DNA of 46,398 nucleotides from Betaproteobacteria bacterium (GTDB taxonomy: Bacteria > Pseudomonadota > Gammaproteobacteria > Burkholderiales > SG8-39): positions 1 through 46,398 of the forward strand of contig VBCA01000042.1 in the NCBI GenBank assembly GCA_005881575.1, in the 5' to 3' direction. The notes beneath the pieces were generated by a model that saw nothing but the letters and a program-made list of their open reading frames with translations, was not told the DNA's origin and ran no database searches. Positions 31,487 through 41,000 of the stretch are shown here, piece after piece. Within the stretch, counting starts at the first letter, position 1, and each line of letters starts with the position of its first letter. A program made the translations under genes and the position numbers.

Positions 31487-33849
31487 CGACGTACGCCACC
31501 GGCCAGCAGAATCGCGCCGCGCTTCTCGACAGCCAGCGCCGCGTGCTCGAGCGGATCGCGAACGGCGCGCCGCTGCGAGAGATTCTCGAGACGCTGGTCA
31601 GGCTGATCGAGGAACAGGCGGAGGGAATGCGCTGCGCCGTGCTGCTCGCCGATACCCAGCAGCAGCGGCTGAGGTTCGCCGCGGCGCCGAGGATCCCGGA
31701 GGATTACAAGGCGGGCATCGATCCGTTCCTGCGCATCGCTCCCGACATGGGCTCGTGCGGGACCGCGGCGTTCCTGCGAAAACCCGTATACACGCAAGAC
31801 ACCGGGACAGACCCGCTCTGGAAGGAGTGCCGCGACATCGCGGTCCGCAACGGACTGCGCGCGATCTGGTCGACCCCGATTCTCTCGGACGACAACGCCG
31901 TGCTGGGAACGTTTGCGATGTACTACGGAGAGCCGCGGCTGCCCTCGCCCGAGCACATCCAGCTCATCGACATGGCGACGCAGATGGCGCGCGTGGCGAT
32001 CGAGGCAAAGGGCAAGGAGGAGAAGATTCAAGCCCTGTCGCGGCAAAAGGAAGATCTCCTTCGGCTTGTCATCGACACGATTCCCACGATGGCCTGGAGC
32101 GTTCGGCCTGACGGCGTCGTCGATTTCGTCAATCAGCGTTGGCTGGAGTATACGGGCCTGTCATCTGAGGACGCACTCGAAGAGGCGACTCACACCGTTC
32201 ATCCCGAAGACCTTCCACGCGTCATGGAGAAGTGGTCAGTGGACATGGCTGCCGGGGAACCGTACGTGGGTGAAGTGCGTTTGCGCCGCGCTGACGGGGA
32301 ATATCGCTGGTTCCTCGTCCGCACCGTGCCGCTGCGCGATGAGCAGGGGAACATTGTCAAGTGGTACGGAACGAGTACCGATATCGAGGACCGAAAGCGC
32401 GCCGAGGATGCGCTGCGCGAGAGCGAGGAAAAGTTCCGCCAGCTGGCCGAAAACATCCGGGAGGTCTTTTGGATGACCAATCTCCACTTGGAGGAAATGC
32501 TCTACGTGAGTCCCGCCTACGAGAGCGTCTGGGGACGATCTCTGGAAAGCGTACGTCAACGACCGCAATCGTTCATGGACGCGATACACAGCGAGGATCG
32601 CGAGCGCGTGGTCGGCATCCTTGAGGGGCAGCGGCAACAGGGATTTGAGGTGGAATATCGCATCGTGAGACCGGACGGGTCCGTACGGTGGATCCGTGAC
32701 CGCGGATTTCCGGTGAAAGATGCATCCGGCAAGGTTTACCGAATCGCCGGCGTTGCCGAGGACATCACCGAGCGCAAACGGGTCGAGATGGCGCTGCAGA
32801 AGAACGAGCACCTCCTGAGCGAAACCCAGGTCCTGGGCCGCGCCGGCAGCTGGGAGCACAACCTTGTCACCGGCGAAATCGCCAACACCGAGGGGAACCT
32901 GCACCTATTCTTCGGCGACGATCACAGCAAGGGCGCGCGCTTCGAGGATTTCGCCGACGTCGTTCACCCGGACGATCGAGAGTACGTGAGCGCGCGGCAT
33001 GCCCAGCTGCTCGCCGAGGGGGGGCCGCGCGACATCGAGTACCGCGTGGTGTGGCCCGACGGCACCGTCCACGTGCTGTTCGGGCGGGCTACCGTGGTCC
33101 GGGATGCAGCCGGGCGTCCCCTTCGCATCTACGGAACGAACGTCGACATCACCGAGCGCAAGCGGGCTGAAAATGCGTTACGGGACTCCGGTGTCCAGCT
33201 CCAGGCGCTGTCGCGGCGGTTGGTCGAGCTGCAGGAGTCCGAACGAAAGGAGCTCGCGCGCGAGCTGCACGACCGTGTTGGCCAGAGCCTGACCGCCCTG
33301 AAAATCAACATCGATCTCCTCCAGCCAGCGCTCGCTTCACAGGGAAACGCCGAAGCTCTTGCACGAGTCGCTGATTCGGCGGCGCTTCTCGAGTCGACGA
33401 TGGATACGATCGAGAACGTCATGTCCGAGCTGCGGCCGCCCATGCTCGACGACCACGGCCTCGCGGCGGCGTTGGACTGGCACGCGCGAAACTTTTCCAA
33501 GCGGACTGGGATCGCGATTGCAGTACGCGGCATCGAATCCGCCCTGCGACCGGCACTTGAAGTGGAAATTGCGCTCTTTCGCATCGCCCAGGAAGCGCTC
33601 AACAACGTCGCAAAGCACGCCCGCGCTCAGCACGTCGAAATTGCGCTCGTTCATGCGAACGGCGAATGCGTGATGTCGGTGGAGGACGACGGAATCGGCT
33701 TCGATGGCGTGGAAGATGCCTCGGACAAGCCGAAGCCCGGACTCGGCATGGTGACGATGAGAGAGCGTGCGCAGGCAGTCGGCGGGCGTTTCGAAATTCA
33801 GGCGCTGCCCGGCCGCGGAACGCAGCTCACCGTGCGGGTTTCCTCCTGA
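31483..33849 (+). CDS. GAF-PAS-PAS-PAS sensor histidine kinase (NarX/DegS type core)
   Basis: A 788-residue cytoplasmic sensor with no membrane helix. Domains are GAF (about 20-175), PAS1 (190-305), PAS2 (315-430), PAS3 (445-560), HisKA_3 with phospho-acceptor H596 (KELARELHDRVGQSLTALK), and HATPase (690-788: NNVAKHARAQHVEIA, VEDDGIGFDG, LGMVTMRERAQAVGGRFE). The PAS domains each end with a PAC-like DITERKR or IEDRKR segment. The input is unknown; several signals are likely integrated. It is followed by a NarL-type regulator one base after its stop, its obvious partner. A decayed relative lies at 45767-45945. Confidence 0.93.
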   Translation: MTTYATGQQNRAALLDSQRRVLERIANGAPLREILETLVRLIEEQAEGMRCAVLLADTQQQRLRFAAAPRIPEDYKAGIDPFLRIAPDMGSCGTAAFLRKPVYTQDTGTDPLWKECRDIAVRNGLRAIWSTPILSDDNAVLGTFAMYYGEPRLPSPEHIQLIDMATQMARVAIEAKGKEEKIQALSRQKEDLLRLVIDTIPTMAWSVRPDGVVDFVNQRWLEYTGLSSEDALEEATHTVHPEDLPRVMEKWSVDMAAGEPYVGEVRLRRADGEYRWFLVRTVPLRDEQGNIVKWYGTSTDIEDRKRAEDALRESEEKFRQLAENIREVFWMTNLHLEEMLYVSPAYESVWGRSLESVRQRPQSFMDAIHSEDRERVVGILEGQRQQGFEVEYRIVRPDGSVRWIRDRGFPVKDASGKVYRIAGVAEDITERKRVEMALQKNEHLLSETQVLGRAGSWEHNLVTGEIANTEGNLHLFFGDDHSKGARFEDFADVVHPDDREYVSARHAQLLAEGGPRDIEYRVVWPDGTVHVLFGRATVVRDAAGRPLRIYGTNVDITERKRAENALRDSGVQLQALSRRLVELQESERKELARELHDRVGQSLTALKINIDLLQPALASQGNAEALARVADSAALLESTMDTIENVMSELRPPMLDDHGLAAALDWHARNFSKRTGIAIAVRGIESALRPALEVEIALFRIAQEALNNVAKHARAQHVEIALVHANGECVMSVEDDGIGFDGVEDASDKPKPGLGMVTMRERAQAVGGRFEIQALPGRGTQLTVRVSS

Positions 33850-33850
33850 C

Positions 33851-34495
33851 ATGACTATCAGGGTTCTGATCGCCGACGATCACGGCGTCGTGGCCGAAGG
33901 CCTGCGCAATCTGATCGAAGCGCAGACCGACATGAAAGTCATCGCCCTGGTCGAGGACGGCCGCGAGGCCGTGCGCCGTGCAATGGAGAGCAGTCCGGAC
34001 GTGGTTCTCATGGACATCGGCATGCCCGTCCTGAACGGCACCGAGGCGACGCGGATCATCCGCGAGCGGCGCCCTCAGACCCGCGTCATCATGCTCTCGG
34101 CGTACACGGACCCGGTTCACGTGTACCGTGCGCTGCAGGCCGGCGCCTCAGGCTACATCGCGAAGAAATCGATCGCAAAGGAGGTGGTCGAGGCGATCCG
34201 GAAGGCGCACGAGGGCAGGCAGCATCTCGGCGGGCAGCTGACTGAAAGCCTGATCGACCACGTCGTCCACAAAGCCGCCTCGGACGAACCCCTCCAGCGT
34301 CTCAGCTCCCGCGAGCGCCAAGTCCTGCAAATGCTTGCCGAAGGAAACTCCATCGCCAAAATCGCGGGAACGCTTTCCCTTTCGCCGAAGACCGTGGAGA
34401 CCTACCGCGCCCGAATGATGGAGAAACTCGGCATTCGCGACTTCGCGAATCTCGTCCGATTCGCGATCCAGCAGGGCGTTACTCCCCTCGAATAG
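33851..34495 (+). CDS. NarL/FixJ-family response regulator, partner of the PAS kinase
   Basis: A 214-residue regulator. The receiver is intact (D9-D10 pair, phospho-acceptor in VVLMDIGMPV, lysine in GYIAKKS). The LuxR helix-turn-helix is LSSRERQVLQMLAEGNSIAKIAG with LSPKTVETYRARMMEKL. The ATG at 33851 is one base after the kinase stop, so the genes are coupled. The frame is open further upstream inside the kinase gene, but not credibly. A 19-bp palindrome begins 15 bases after its stop. Confidence 0.93.
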   Translation: MTIRVLIADDHGVVAEGLRNLIEAQTDMKVIALVEDGREAVRRAMESSPDVVLMDIGMPVLNGTEATRIIRERRPQTRVIMLSAYTDPVHVYRALQAGASGYIAKKSIAKEVVEAIRKAHEGRQHLGGQLTESLIDHVVHKAASDEPLQRLSSRERQVLQMLAEGNSIAKIAGTLSLSPKTVETYRARMMEKLGIRDFANLVRFAIQQGVTPLE

Positions 34496-34510
34496 TCGCG
34501 ACGACGACGC

Positions 34511-34529
34511 CGTCAGGAAATATCTGACG
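34511..34529. promoter_or_regulatory. Palindrome copy 1 between the two NarL-type regulators
   Basis: CGTCAGGAAATATCTGACG; arms CGTCAG and CTGACG. It differs at only two positions from the copy at 35395-35413. No T-run follows, so it is not a terminator. It is a likely dimer site for one of the NarL-type regulators, upstream of the next gene. Confidence 0.55.
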
Positions 34530-34733
34530 CGATCTGTCGGCCGTACGGGACAGCATCCGAGGGTCTTCACAACTAGAGTTCGGGCTGAGCGCCGGCGCTC
34601 GAGCCGCCGGTCTCGCCAAAGGGGTTCCTAGACCGACTTCTCAAGGATTCCCTACAGACGAGGAATCGAATTTCAGCAAGGATATCGAGCTAACGCCACG
34701 TGGGGAAGAACTGCCGAACGCGGGCAAGAAAAA

Positions 34734-35378
34734 ATGGCGATAAGAGTGTTTCTGGCCAATAGCCGCGTCATCCTGCTCGACAGTCTGCAGGTGCTGCTCG
34801 AGCTCCAGCAAGACATGAAAATCGTCGGCAAGGCGACGAACGGGCACGATGCGGTCAGGAGAATACAAAAACTGCGGCCCGATGTGGCGATCCTCGACAT
34901 CGGCCTGGCCGGCCTCAACGGAATGGAGGCGAGTCTCAAAATCGGCGACCTATCCAAGTCAACGGGGATCGTAATGCTGTCCACGATGACCTCTCCGGAA
35001 ATCATTTTTCGCGCGCTTCGGGCTGGTGCGAGGGGATATCTTTCCAGGGAAGCGTCGGGATTGGAGCTCGTCAATGCGGTTCGAGCGGTGCGGGAGGGCA
35101 AGCGCTATTTGAGTCCCAAGATCACCGCGACACTCATCGGCGACTACATCAGCGAGACCCGCTCTCCGAGCCCTCTCGAGAGCCTGACCAGCCGAGAGCG
35201 GCAGATTCTCCAGCTTGTCGTCGAGGGCAGTTCGAGCGCACGGGTGGCCGACATCTTGGCGGTCTCTCCCAAAACCGTAGACACCTACCGGAGCCGGATA
35301 AAGCAAAAGCTCGGTCTTCGCGACATAACGGCGTTGATCAAGTTCGCCATTCAGCACGGGATCACTTCGCTCGAGTAG
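34734..35378 (+). CDS. NarL-like regulator with degenerate receiver domain
   Basis: A 214-residue paralogue of the preceding regulator with the same length and ending (FAIQHGITSLE against FAIQQGVTPLE). Its receiver has lost key residues: the acidic pair D9-D10 is N9-S10, and the conserved lysine is R105, while phospho-acceptor D55 (AILDIGLAG) remains. Magnesium binding and normal phosphorylation are unlikely, so it may act independently of phosphate or by pairing with its neighbour. The LuxR helix-turn-helix (LTSRERQILQLVVEGSSSARVAD, VSPKTVDTYRSRIKQKL) is intact. The ATG at 34734 has only a weak purine-rich site before it. Confidence 0.9.
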   Translation: MAIRVFLANSRVILLDSLQVLLELQQDMKIVGKATNGHDAVRRIQKLRPDVAILDIGLAGLNGMEASLKIGDLSKSTGIVMLSTMTSPEIIFRALRAGARGYLSREASGLELVNAVRAVREGKRYLSPKITATLIGDYISETRSPSPLESLTSRERQILQLVVEGSSSARVADILAVSPKTVDTYRSRIKQKLGLRDITALIKFAIQHGITSLE

Positions 35379-35394
35379 AGAATCCTTGACATCA

Positions 35395-35413
35395 CGTCAG
35401 GAAACACCTGACG
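35395..35413. promoter_or_regulatory. Palindrome copy 2 before the EAL gene
   Basis: CGTCAGGAAACACCTGACG; perfect arms CGTCAGG and CCTGACG. It begins 16 bases after the stop of the degenerate-receiver gene and 92 bases before the EAL gene start. TTGACA at 35386-35391 abuts it and could be a -35 element. TGACATCA occurs at 35387-35394 and again at 35432-35439. Confidence 0.55.
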
Positions 35414-35486
35414 ACGATCGTTGAGCTGGCCTGACATCATTGGATAGCCTCGTTCGTTAGTCTTCGGGGATCCAAGCACGCGGTAT

Positions 35487-38093
35487 ATGGCAGAGCGGCT
35501 CAGAATTCTGCTGGTGGAAGACGTGACGGACGACGCCGAGCTCGCGCTGCTCGAGCTGCGGCGCAGCGGTTTGCACCCCGACCAGCGGGTCGTGGATAGC
35601 GAAAAGGCGTTCGTCGGGGCGCTGCGCGAATTCGCGCCAGACGTGATCCTCTCCGATTTTTCGATGCCGGGCTTCGACGGCATGACCGCGCTCACACTGG
35701 CACGTGAGATATGCCCTGACACGCCTTTTATCTTCGTTTCGGGAACGATCGGCGAGGAATTTGCCGTGAGTGCGGTGAAGAGCGGCGCCACCGACTACGT
35801 GATGAAGGCGAATCTCGTGCGTCTTCCGGCCGCCGTCGAGCGGGCACTGCGAGAGGGGAGGGAGCGAGCCGCCCGCCGCAAGGCGGAAGGAGAACTCGGG
35901 GCGCTTCGCGAGCGGCTGCGCAGCATCGTCTCCACGCTCCCGGACGTCGTATGGTCCGCCGCAGTTCCCTCGCGTGAGATCCTGTACGTCAGCCCTGCCA
36001 CGTACACGGTTTTCGGCCGTACGGAAAAGGAGGTCTACGAGAACCACACGCTCTGGGGCGAGCCTATCCATCCAAAAGACCGGCCGCGGATTATGGCCTT
36101 ATGGCAAGGCGCGGTGACAGGCGAGACGTTCGAGGCGGAATACCGGATCGTGAAGCCGGGCGGCGAGATACGCTGGATCCAGGGACGGGGACGCTTCACC
36201 GGCGACGCAGCAGGCAATGTAGTCCGGATAGACGGAATCTCCCGGGACATCACCGAGCGGCGTGAGCACGAACGGAAGCTCACACAGCTCAGCCGCGTCC
36301 ACGCGGTGCTGAGCGGAATCAACTCGGCCATCGTGCGCGTGCACAGCCGCGATGAGCTGTTTCGCGATGCGTGCCGCATCGCCGTGGGAGCGGGAGAGTT
36401 CCGCATGGCCTGGGTGGGCGTCGTCGACCGCGAGTCCATGCAAGTGAAACCGGTCGCCTGGGACGGCGAGGTACGGGGCTTCTTCGACAACGCGCCTCTC
36501 GCCGCAACCGCGACGAGCGGACAGAGCCTGGTCGGTCAGGCGGTCAGGGAAAAGAAGCCCGCGGTCTCGAACGACATTCAGAACGATCCGCAGAAAATGA
36601 CGAGGAGGGAATGCCTGGAGCGCGGGATCAATTCGCTCGCCGTTTTACCGCTGATCGTCGGCGGCGAGGCGGTCGGCGTGCTCGTCTTGTACGCAGGCGA
36701 GCTCGGGTTCTTCGACAGCGAAGAAATGAAGCTGCTAGTGGAGCTTGCGGGCGACATCGCGTTCGCGCTCGAGCACGTCGGCCAGGAGGAGAGGCTCACC
36801 TACCTGGCCTACTACGACGCGCTTACAGGCCTTCCCAATCGGACGCTGTTTCACGAACGGCTGACGCAAGTTCTGCATGCGGCCAAGCACGGCCGTACCC
36901 AGGTCGTCGTCGCAACCGGCGACATCAATCGCTTTCGCCTTATCAACGATACTTTCGGGCGCCAGGCCGGGGACGCGCTGCTGCGCGAATTCGCGCAACG
37001 CCTCAAAACGATCTGGCCGGAGCCGGAACATGTGGCGCGGATCTCGGCGGATGTCTTTGCCGGCGCTCTCGCGGATGTCCATGATCCCGGCGACATCGCC
37101 TATTCGATCGACAAGGCGGTTACGGCGATCATCGAAGCACCGTTTACCGTCGAGGGGAAGGAGCTCAGGATTGCAACCACTGCCGGAGTCGCGGTGTTCC
37201 CGGCGGATGGAGAAGATGCCGACACCTTGTTCAGAAACGCCGAGGCGGCGTTGCAGAAGGCCAAGGAATCGGGCGAAAGGTATTTGTTCTATCGACCGGA
37301 AATGAATTCGCGGGTCGCGGAAACCCTGCTGCTCGAGAACAAGCTTCGCCAGGCGATCAAGGGGAATCAATTCGTCCTGCACTATCAGCCGAAAGTGGAT
37401 GGAAGGAGCGGCCGCGTCTCCGGGCTCGAGGCCCTGATCCGGTGGCAGGACCCCGAAACGGGACTGATCCCTCCCGTAGAGTTCATCCCCATACTCGAGG
37501 AAACCGGGATGATCCTGGAGGTCGGCCAGTGGGCGATACGCAAAGCATTGGAGGACTCCCGCCGTTGGCGCATGAAGGACGGGAGTCCACCGCGCATCGC
37601 GGTCAACGTGTCGCCGATTCAGCTGCGGCAACGGAACTTCGTCGAGGCCGTACGCCGCTCCGTCGAGGAAGCAGGAGCCGGAGGGTGTCCGCTCGATCTT
37701 GAAATCACCGAAGGCCTCATCATGCGGGACATAGAAGAAAACATACCAAAACTTTCCGCGATCAGGGAGATGGGCTTGCAGATCGCGATCGACGACTTCG
37801 GTACGGGTTATTCTTCGCTCGCGTACCTCGCGAAACTACCGGTCACCGCGCTCAAGATCGACCGCTCGTTCATCATCACCATGGCGAGCAACCCGCAGAG
37901 CATGACCATCGTTTCGACGATCATTTCCCTTGCTCATTCATTGGATCTGAAAGTGATCGCGGAGGGGGTGGACGCCGAGGAGCAGGCGAGGTCCCTGAGA
38001 CGGCTCGGCTGCGACGAGATGCAGGGCTATCTCTTCAGCCGGCCCGTCCCTCCCGACAAGGTCGAGGACCTCCTGAAGGGAAACCCTCCCTAG
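35487..38093 (+). CDS. REC-PAS-GAF-GGDEF(degenerate)-EAL signalling protein
   Basis: An 868-residue cytoplasmic protein for cyclic di-GMP turnover. Domains are receiver (5-120, phospho-acceptor D57 in LSDFSMPG, lysine in YVMKAN), PAS (145-258), GAF (275-430), GGDEF (440-600) and EAL (615-865). The GGDEF signature is replaced by SADVF (520-524), so cyclase activity is not expected, though GTP could still act as an effector. The EAL site is complete: EAL (648-650), NVSPIQL, EITEG, IAIDDFGTGYSS, LKIDRSFI, VIAEGVD, QGYLFSRP. It is probably a phosphodiesterase tuned by the upstream cascade. Its last four bases overlap the convergent dnaE. Confidence 0.93.
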   Translation: MAERLRILLVEDVTDDAELALLELRRSGLHPDQRVVDSEKAFVGALREFAPDVILSDFSMPGFDGMTALTLAREICPDTPFIFVSGTIGEEFAVSAVKSGATDYVMKANLVRLPAAVERALREGRERAARRKAEGELGALRERLRSIVSTLPDVVWSAAVPSREILYVSPATYTVFGRTEKEVYENHTLWGEPIHPKDRPRIMALWQGAVTGETFEAEYRIVKPGGEIRWIQGRGRFTGDAAGNVVRIDGISRDITERREHERKLTQLSRVHAVLSGINSAIVRVHSRDELFRDACRIAVGAGEFRMAWVGVVDRESMQVKPVAWDGEVRGFFDNAPLAATATSGQSLVGQAVREKKPAVSNDIQNDPQKMTRRECLERGINSLAVLPLIVGGEAVGVLVLYAGELGFFDSEEMKLLVELAGDIAFALEHVGQEERLTYLAYYDALTGLPNRTLFHERLTQVLHAAKHGRTQVVVATGDINRFRLINDTFGRQAGDALLREFAQRLKTIWPEPEHVARISADVFAGALADVHDPGDIAYSIDKAVTAIIEAPFTVEGKELRIATTAGVAVFPADGEDADTLFRNAEAALQKAKESGERYLFYRPEMNSRVAETLLLENKLRQAIKGNQFVLHYQPKVDGRSGRVSGLEALIRWQDPETGLIPPVEFIPILEETGMILEVGQWAIRKALEDSRRWRMKDGSPPRIAVNVSPIQLRQRNFVEAVRRSVEEAGAGGCPLDLEITEGLIMRDIEENIPKLSAIREMGLQIAIDDFGTGYSSLAYLAKLPVTALKIDRSFIITMASNPQSMTIVSTIISLAHSLDLKVIAEGVDAEEQARSLRRLGCDEMQGYLFSRPVPPDKVEDLLKGNPP

Positions 38094-41000
38094 GGGTAGA
38101 GCACCTCCACGTTCTCCGGTTTCAACCACTCGTTCAGCGACTTCATCAGCGCGTCGTCGAGGTTGACGCGCCAGGCGTCGCCGAGCTGCATCTCGACGCT
38201 CGCGCCGCCGTTCTTGTAGAGCACCTCGACCGGACATCGCCCGTTGCGGTAGGGTTCGAGCAGGGTCTTGAGTTTCGCCGACGCGGCTGCGCCGGTGTTG
38301 GAGGCCTCCCCGTTCATCGAGAGGCGCACCGCGCGCGCGAAGCGGCTGCGCGCACCGGCGACGTCGTAGATCCGCTCGGCGGCGACGCGCATGAACTGGG
38401 CCTCGCCCTCCTCGCCCACGGAGCGGCGCACGTTCCTCACCTTGGCTTCGATCACGACGACCGCGTCCTCCTTGACAGTATCGCGGACCTGGTCGAACAC
38501 CTCGTTGTAGACAGTGACCTCCTGGGTCGCGGTTCCGTCCGACAGGTTGAGGACCACCATGCGGCCGCCCTGGGTCCTCTGAACCCTTAGCGATTCGACC
38601 ACCCCGGCGACCAGCTGCGTGCGCGTTCCGCCCTCGCCCTCCGCCGAGGCCGCCAGGCTGCGCAGGTTCGTGCGGACGAAGCGCCCGATCTCGGCGCGGT
38701 AGGCGGTGAAAGGGTGCCCCGAAAGATAGAAGCCGAGGGCCGCCCTTTCCTCGCGCAGGCGCTGCGCCTCTTCCCACGGAGGTGCAGCGACGAGCGCGGG
38801 CTTTTGCTGCGAGCCGCCCTCGCCCACGCCGAAGAGGCTCACCTGCCTTGCGTTGCGCTCGCTCTGCTCGGCCGCTTCCAGCGCGATCCCCACCGAGGCG
38901 AGCAGGCTCGAACGCGCCGAGTAGTCGAGCGCACTTACGGAATCGAAGGCGCCGGCGCGCACCAGCGCCTCGACCACGCGCCGGTTGACGCTGCGCTTGT
39001 CCACGCGCTCGCAAAAATCGAACAGGTCCCGGAACGGACCGTCCTTCCTCGCCGCGAGGATCGCGGCGATCGCCGATTCGCCCGTGCCTTTCACCGCGCC
39101 CAGGCCGTAGCGGATCGTGCTCGCGTCTACGGGAACGAAGCGGTATTCGCCCGAGTTGATGTCGGGCGCGAGCACCTTCAGCCCGTTGGCGACGGAGTCC
39201 TCGTAGAACTGGTGCACCTTGTCGGTGTCGTCCATGACCGCGGAGAGGTTGGCCGCCATGAACGCGGACGGAGCGTGCGCCTTGAGATACGCGGTCTGGT
39301 ACGCGATGAGCGCGTACGCGGCCGCGTGCGACTTGTTGAACCCGTAGCCCGCGAACTTCTCCATCAGGTCGAACAGAAGGATCGCCTTGGCGCGCGGCAG
39401 GCGGTTTTTCTCGGCGCCGGCGACGAACACGTCGCGCTGCTGCGCCATCTCCTTTGCGTCCTTCTTCCCCATCGCGCGGCGCAGGAGGTCCGCGCTGCCG
39501 AGCGAATACCCCCCGATCACCTGCGCGATCTGCATCACCTGCTCCTGGTACACCATGATCCCGTAGGTGGGCTTCAGGATCGGCTCCAGGCGCGGATCGA
39601 GGTATTCGACCCGCTTGCCGTTCTTGCGCTCGACGAACTCGGGGATCAGCTCCATCGGACCCGGCCGATACAATGCGACCAGCGCGATGATGTCCTCGAA
39701 GCGGTCGGGCCGCGCGCGCTTGACGAGGTCGCGCATGCCGCGCGATTCGAACTGGAATATCGCGGTGGTGTTGGCGTGGGCGAACACCGCGTAGGCGTCG
39801 GGATCGTCGAGCGGGATCTTCTCCAGCGAGAAATCGGGCTTCCCCATCGCGCGGATCGACTGCACCGCCCAGTCGAGGACGGTGAGAGTGGTGAGGCCGA
39901 GGAAGTCGAACTTCACCAGGCCGACGCGTTCGACGTCCTTCATGTCGAACTGCGAGATCGTGCTCTCGGTTCCTTGGGCCGCGTAGAGCGGGCAGAAATC
40001 GGTGAGCTTGCCCGGGGCGATCAGCACGCCCCCCGCGTGCATGCCGACGTTGCGCGCGAGACCTTCGAGCTGCCCGGCGAGCGCGAGCAGCTCGCGCGTC
40101 TCCTCCTCGGTCTTTTCGCGCTGCGCGAGGCGCGGCTCCATCTCGCGCGCATCCTGAAGCGTGATGCGCTTGCCGGGCTGGAAGGGAATGAGCTTGGCCA
40201 GCTCATCGGTGCGCGTGTAGCTCCATTCCATGACGCGCCCCACGTCGCGCACCACGGCGCGCGCCGCCATCGTGCCGAAGGTGGCGATCTGCGACACGGA
40301 CTCCGCGCCGTACTTGCGCTTCACATACTCGATCACACGGTCGCGCCCGCGCTCGCAGAAATCGATGTCGAAGTCGGGCATCGATACGCGCTCGGGATTC
40401 AGGAAGCGCTCGAACAGGAGGTCGTAGCGCAAGGGGTCCAGGTCGGTGATGCCGAGCGAGTAGGCGACGAGCGACCCGGCACCCGAGCCGCGTCCCGGGC
40501 CGACCGGTACGCCGTTCGATTTCGCCCAGTTGATGAAATCGGCGACGATCAGGAAGTAGCCGGCGAATCCCATCTGGATGATGGTTCGTAGCTCGACTTC
40601 GAGGCGGAGCTTGTATTTCTCCTTCCACTTTTCGTCCGCCCGGGCTCCATTATTCGCGGCAAGCCGCCGCTCCAGCCCGTCTTGGGCTTGCTGACGAAGA
40701 TATTCCTCGCGCGTCACGCCCGGCGGCGTCGGGAAAACCGGCAACTTCGGCTTCCCCAGCTCGAGCGCGAGATTGCAGCGCCGCGCGATCTCGACGGAGT
40801 TGGCGAGCGCCTCGGGCAGATCGGCGAAGCGAGTCGCCATTTCCGCCTGGGACAGGAAATAACTCTCCGGCGTGAATGGCCGAGGGCGGCGCTTGTCGCC
40901 GAGCACCTGGCCTTCGGCGATGCACACGCGCGCTTCGTGCGCGGTGAAATCCTCAGTCTTCAGGAACTGCACCGGGTGGGTGGCGACCACCGGAAGCGAG

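Noticed and set aside
38714-40591. Long plus-strand frame (625 residues) opposite dnaE
   Set aside because: It is fully antisense to a clear DNA polymerase gene, is Arg/His/Glu-rich in the manner of GC-rich shadow frames, and shows no domain or ribosome site.
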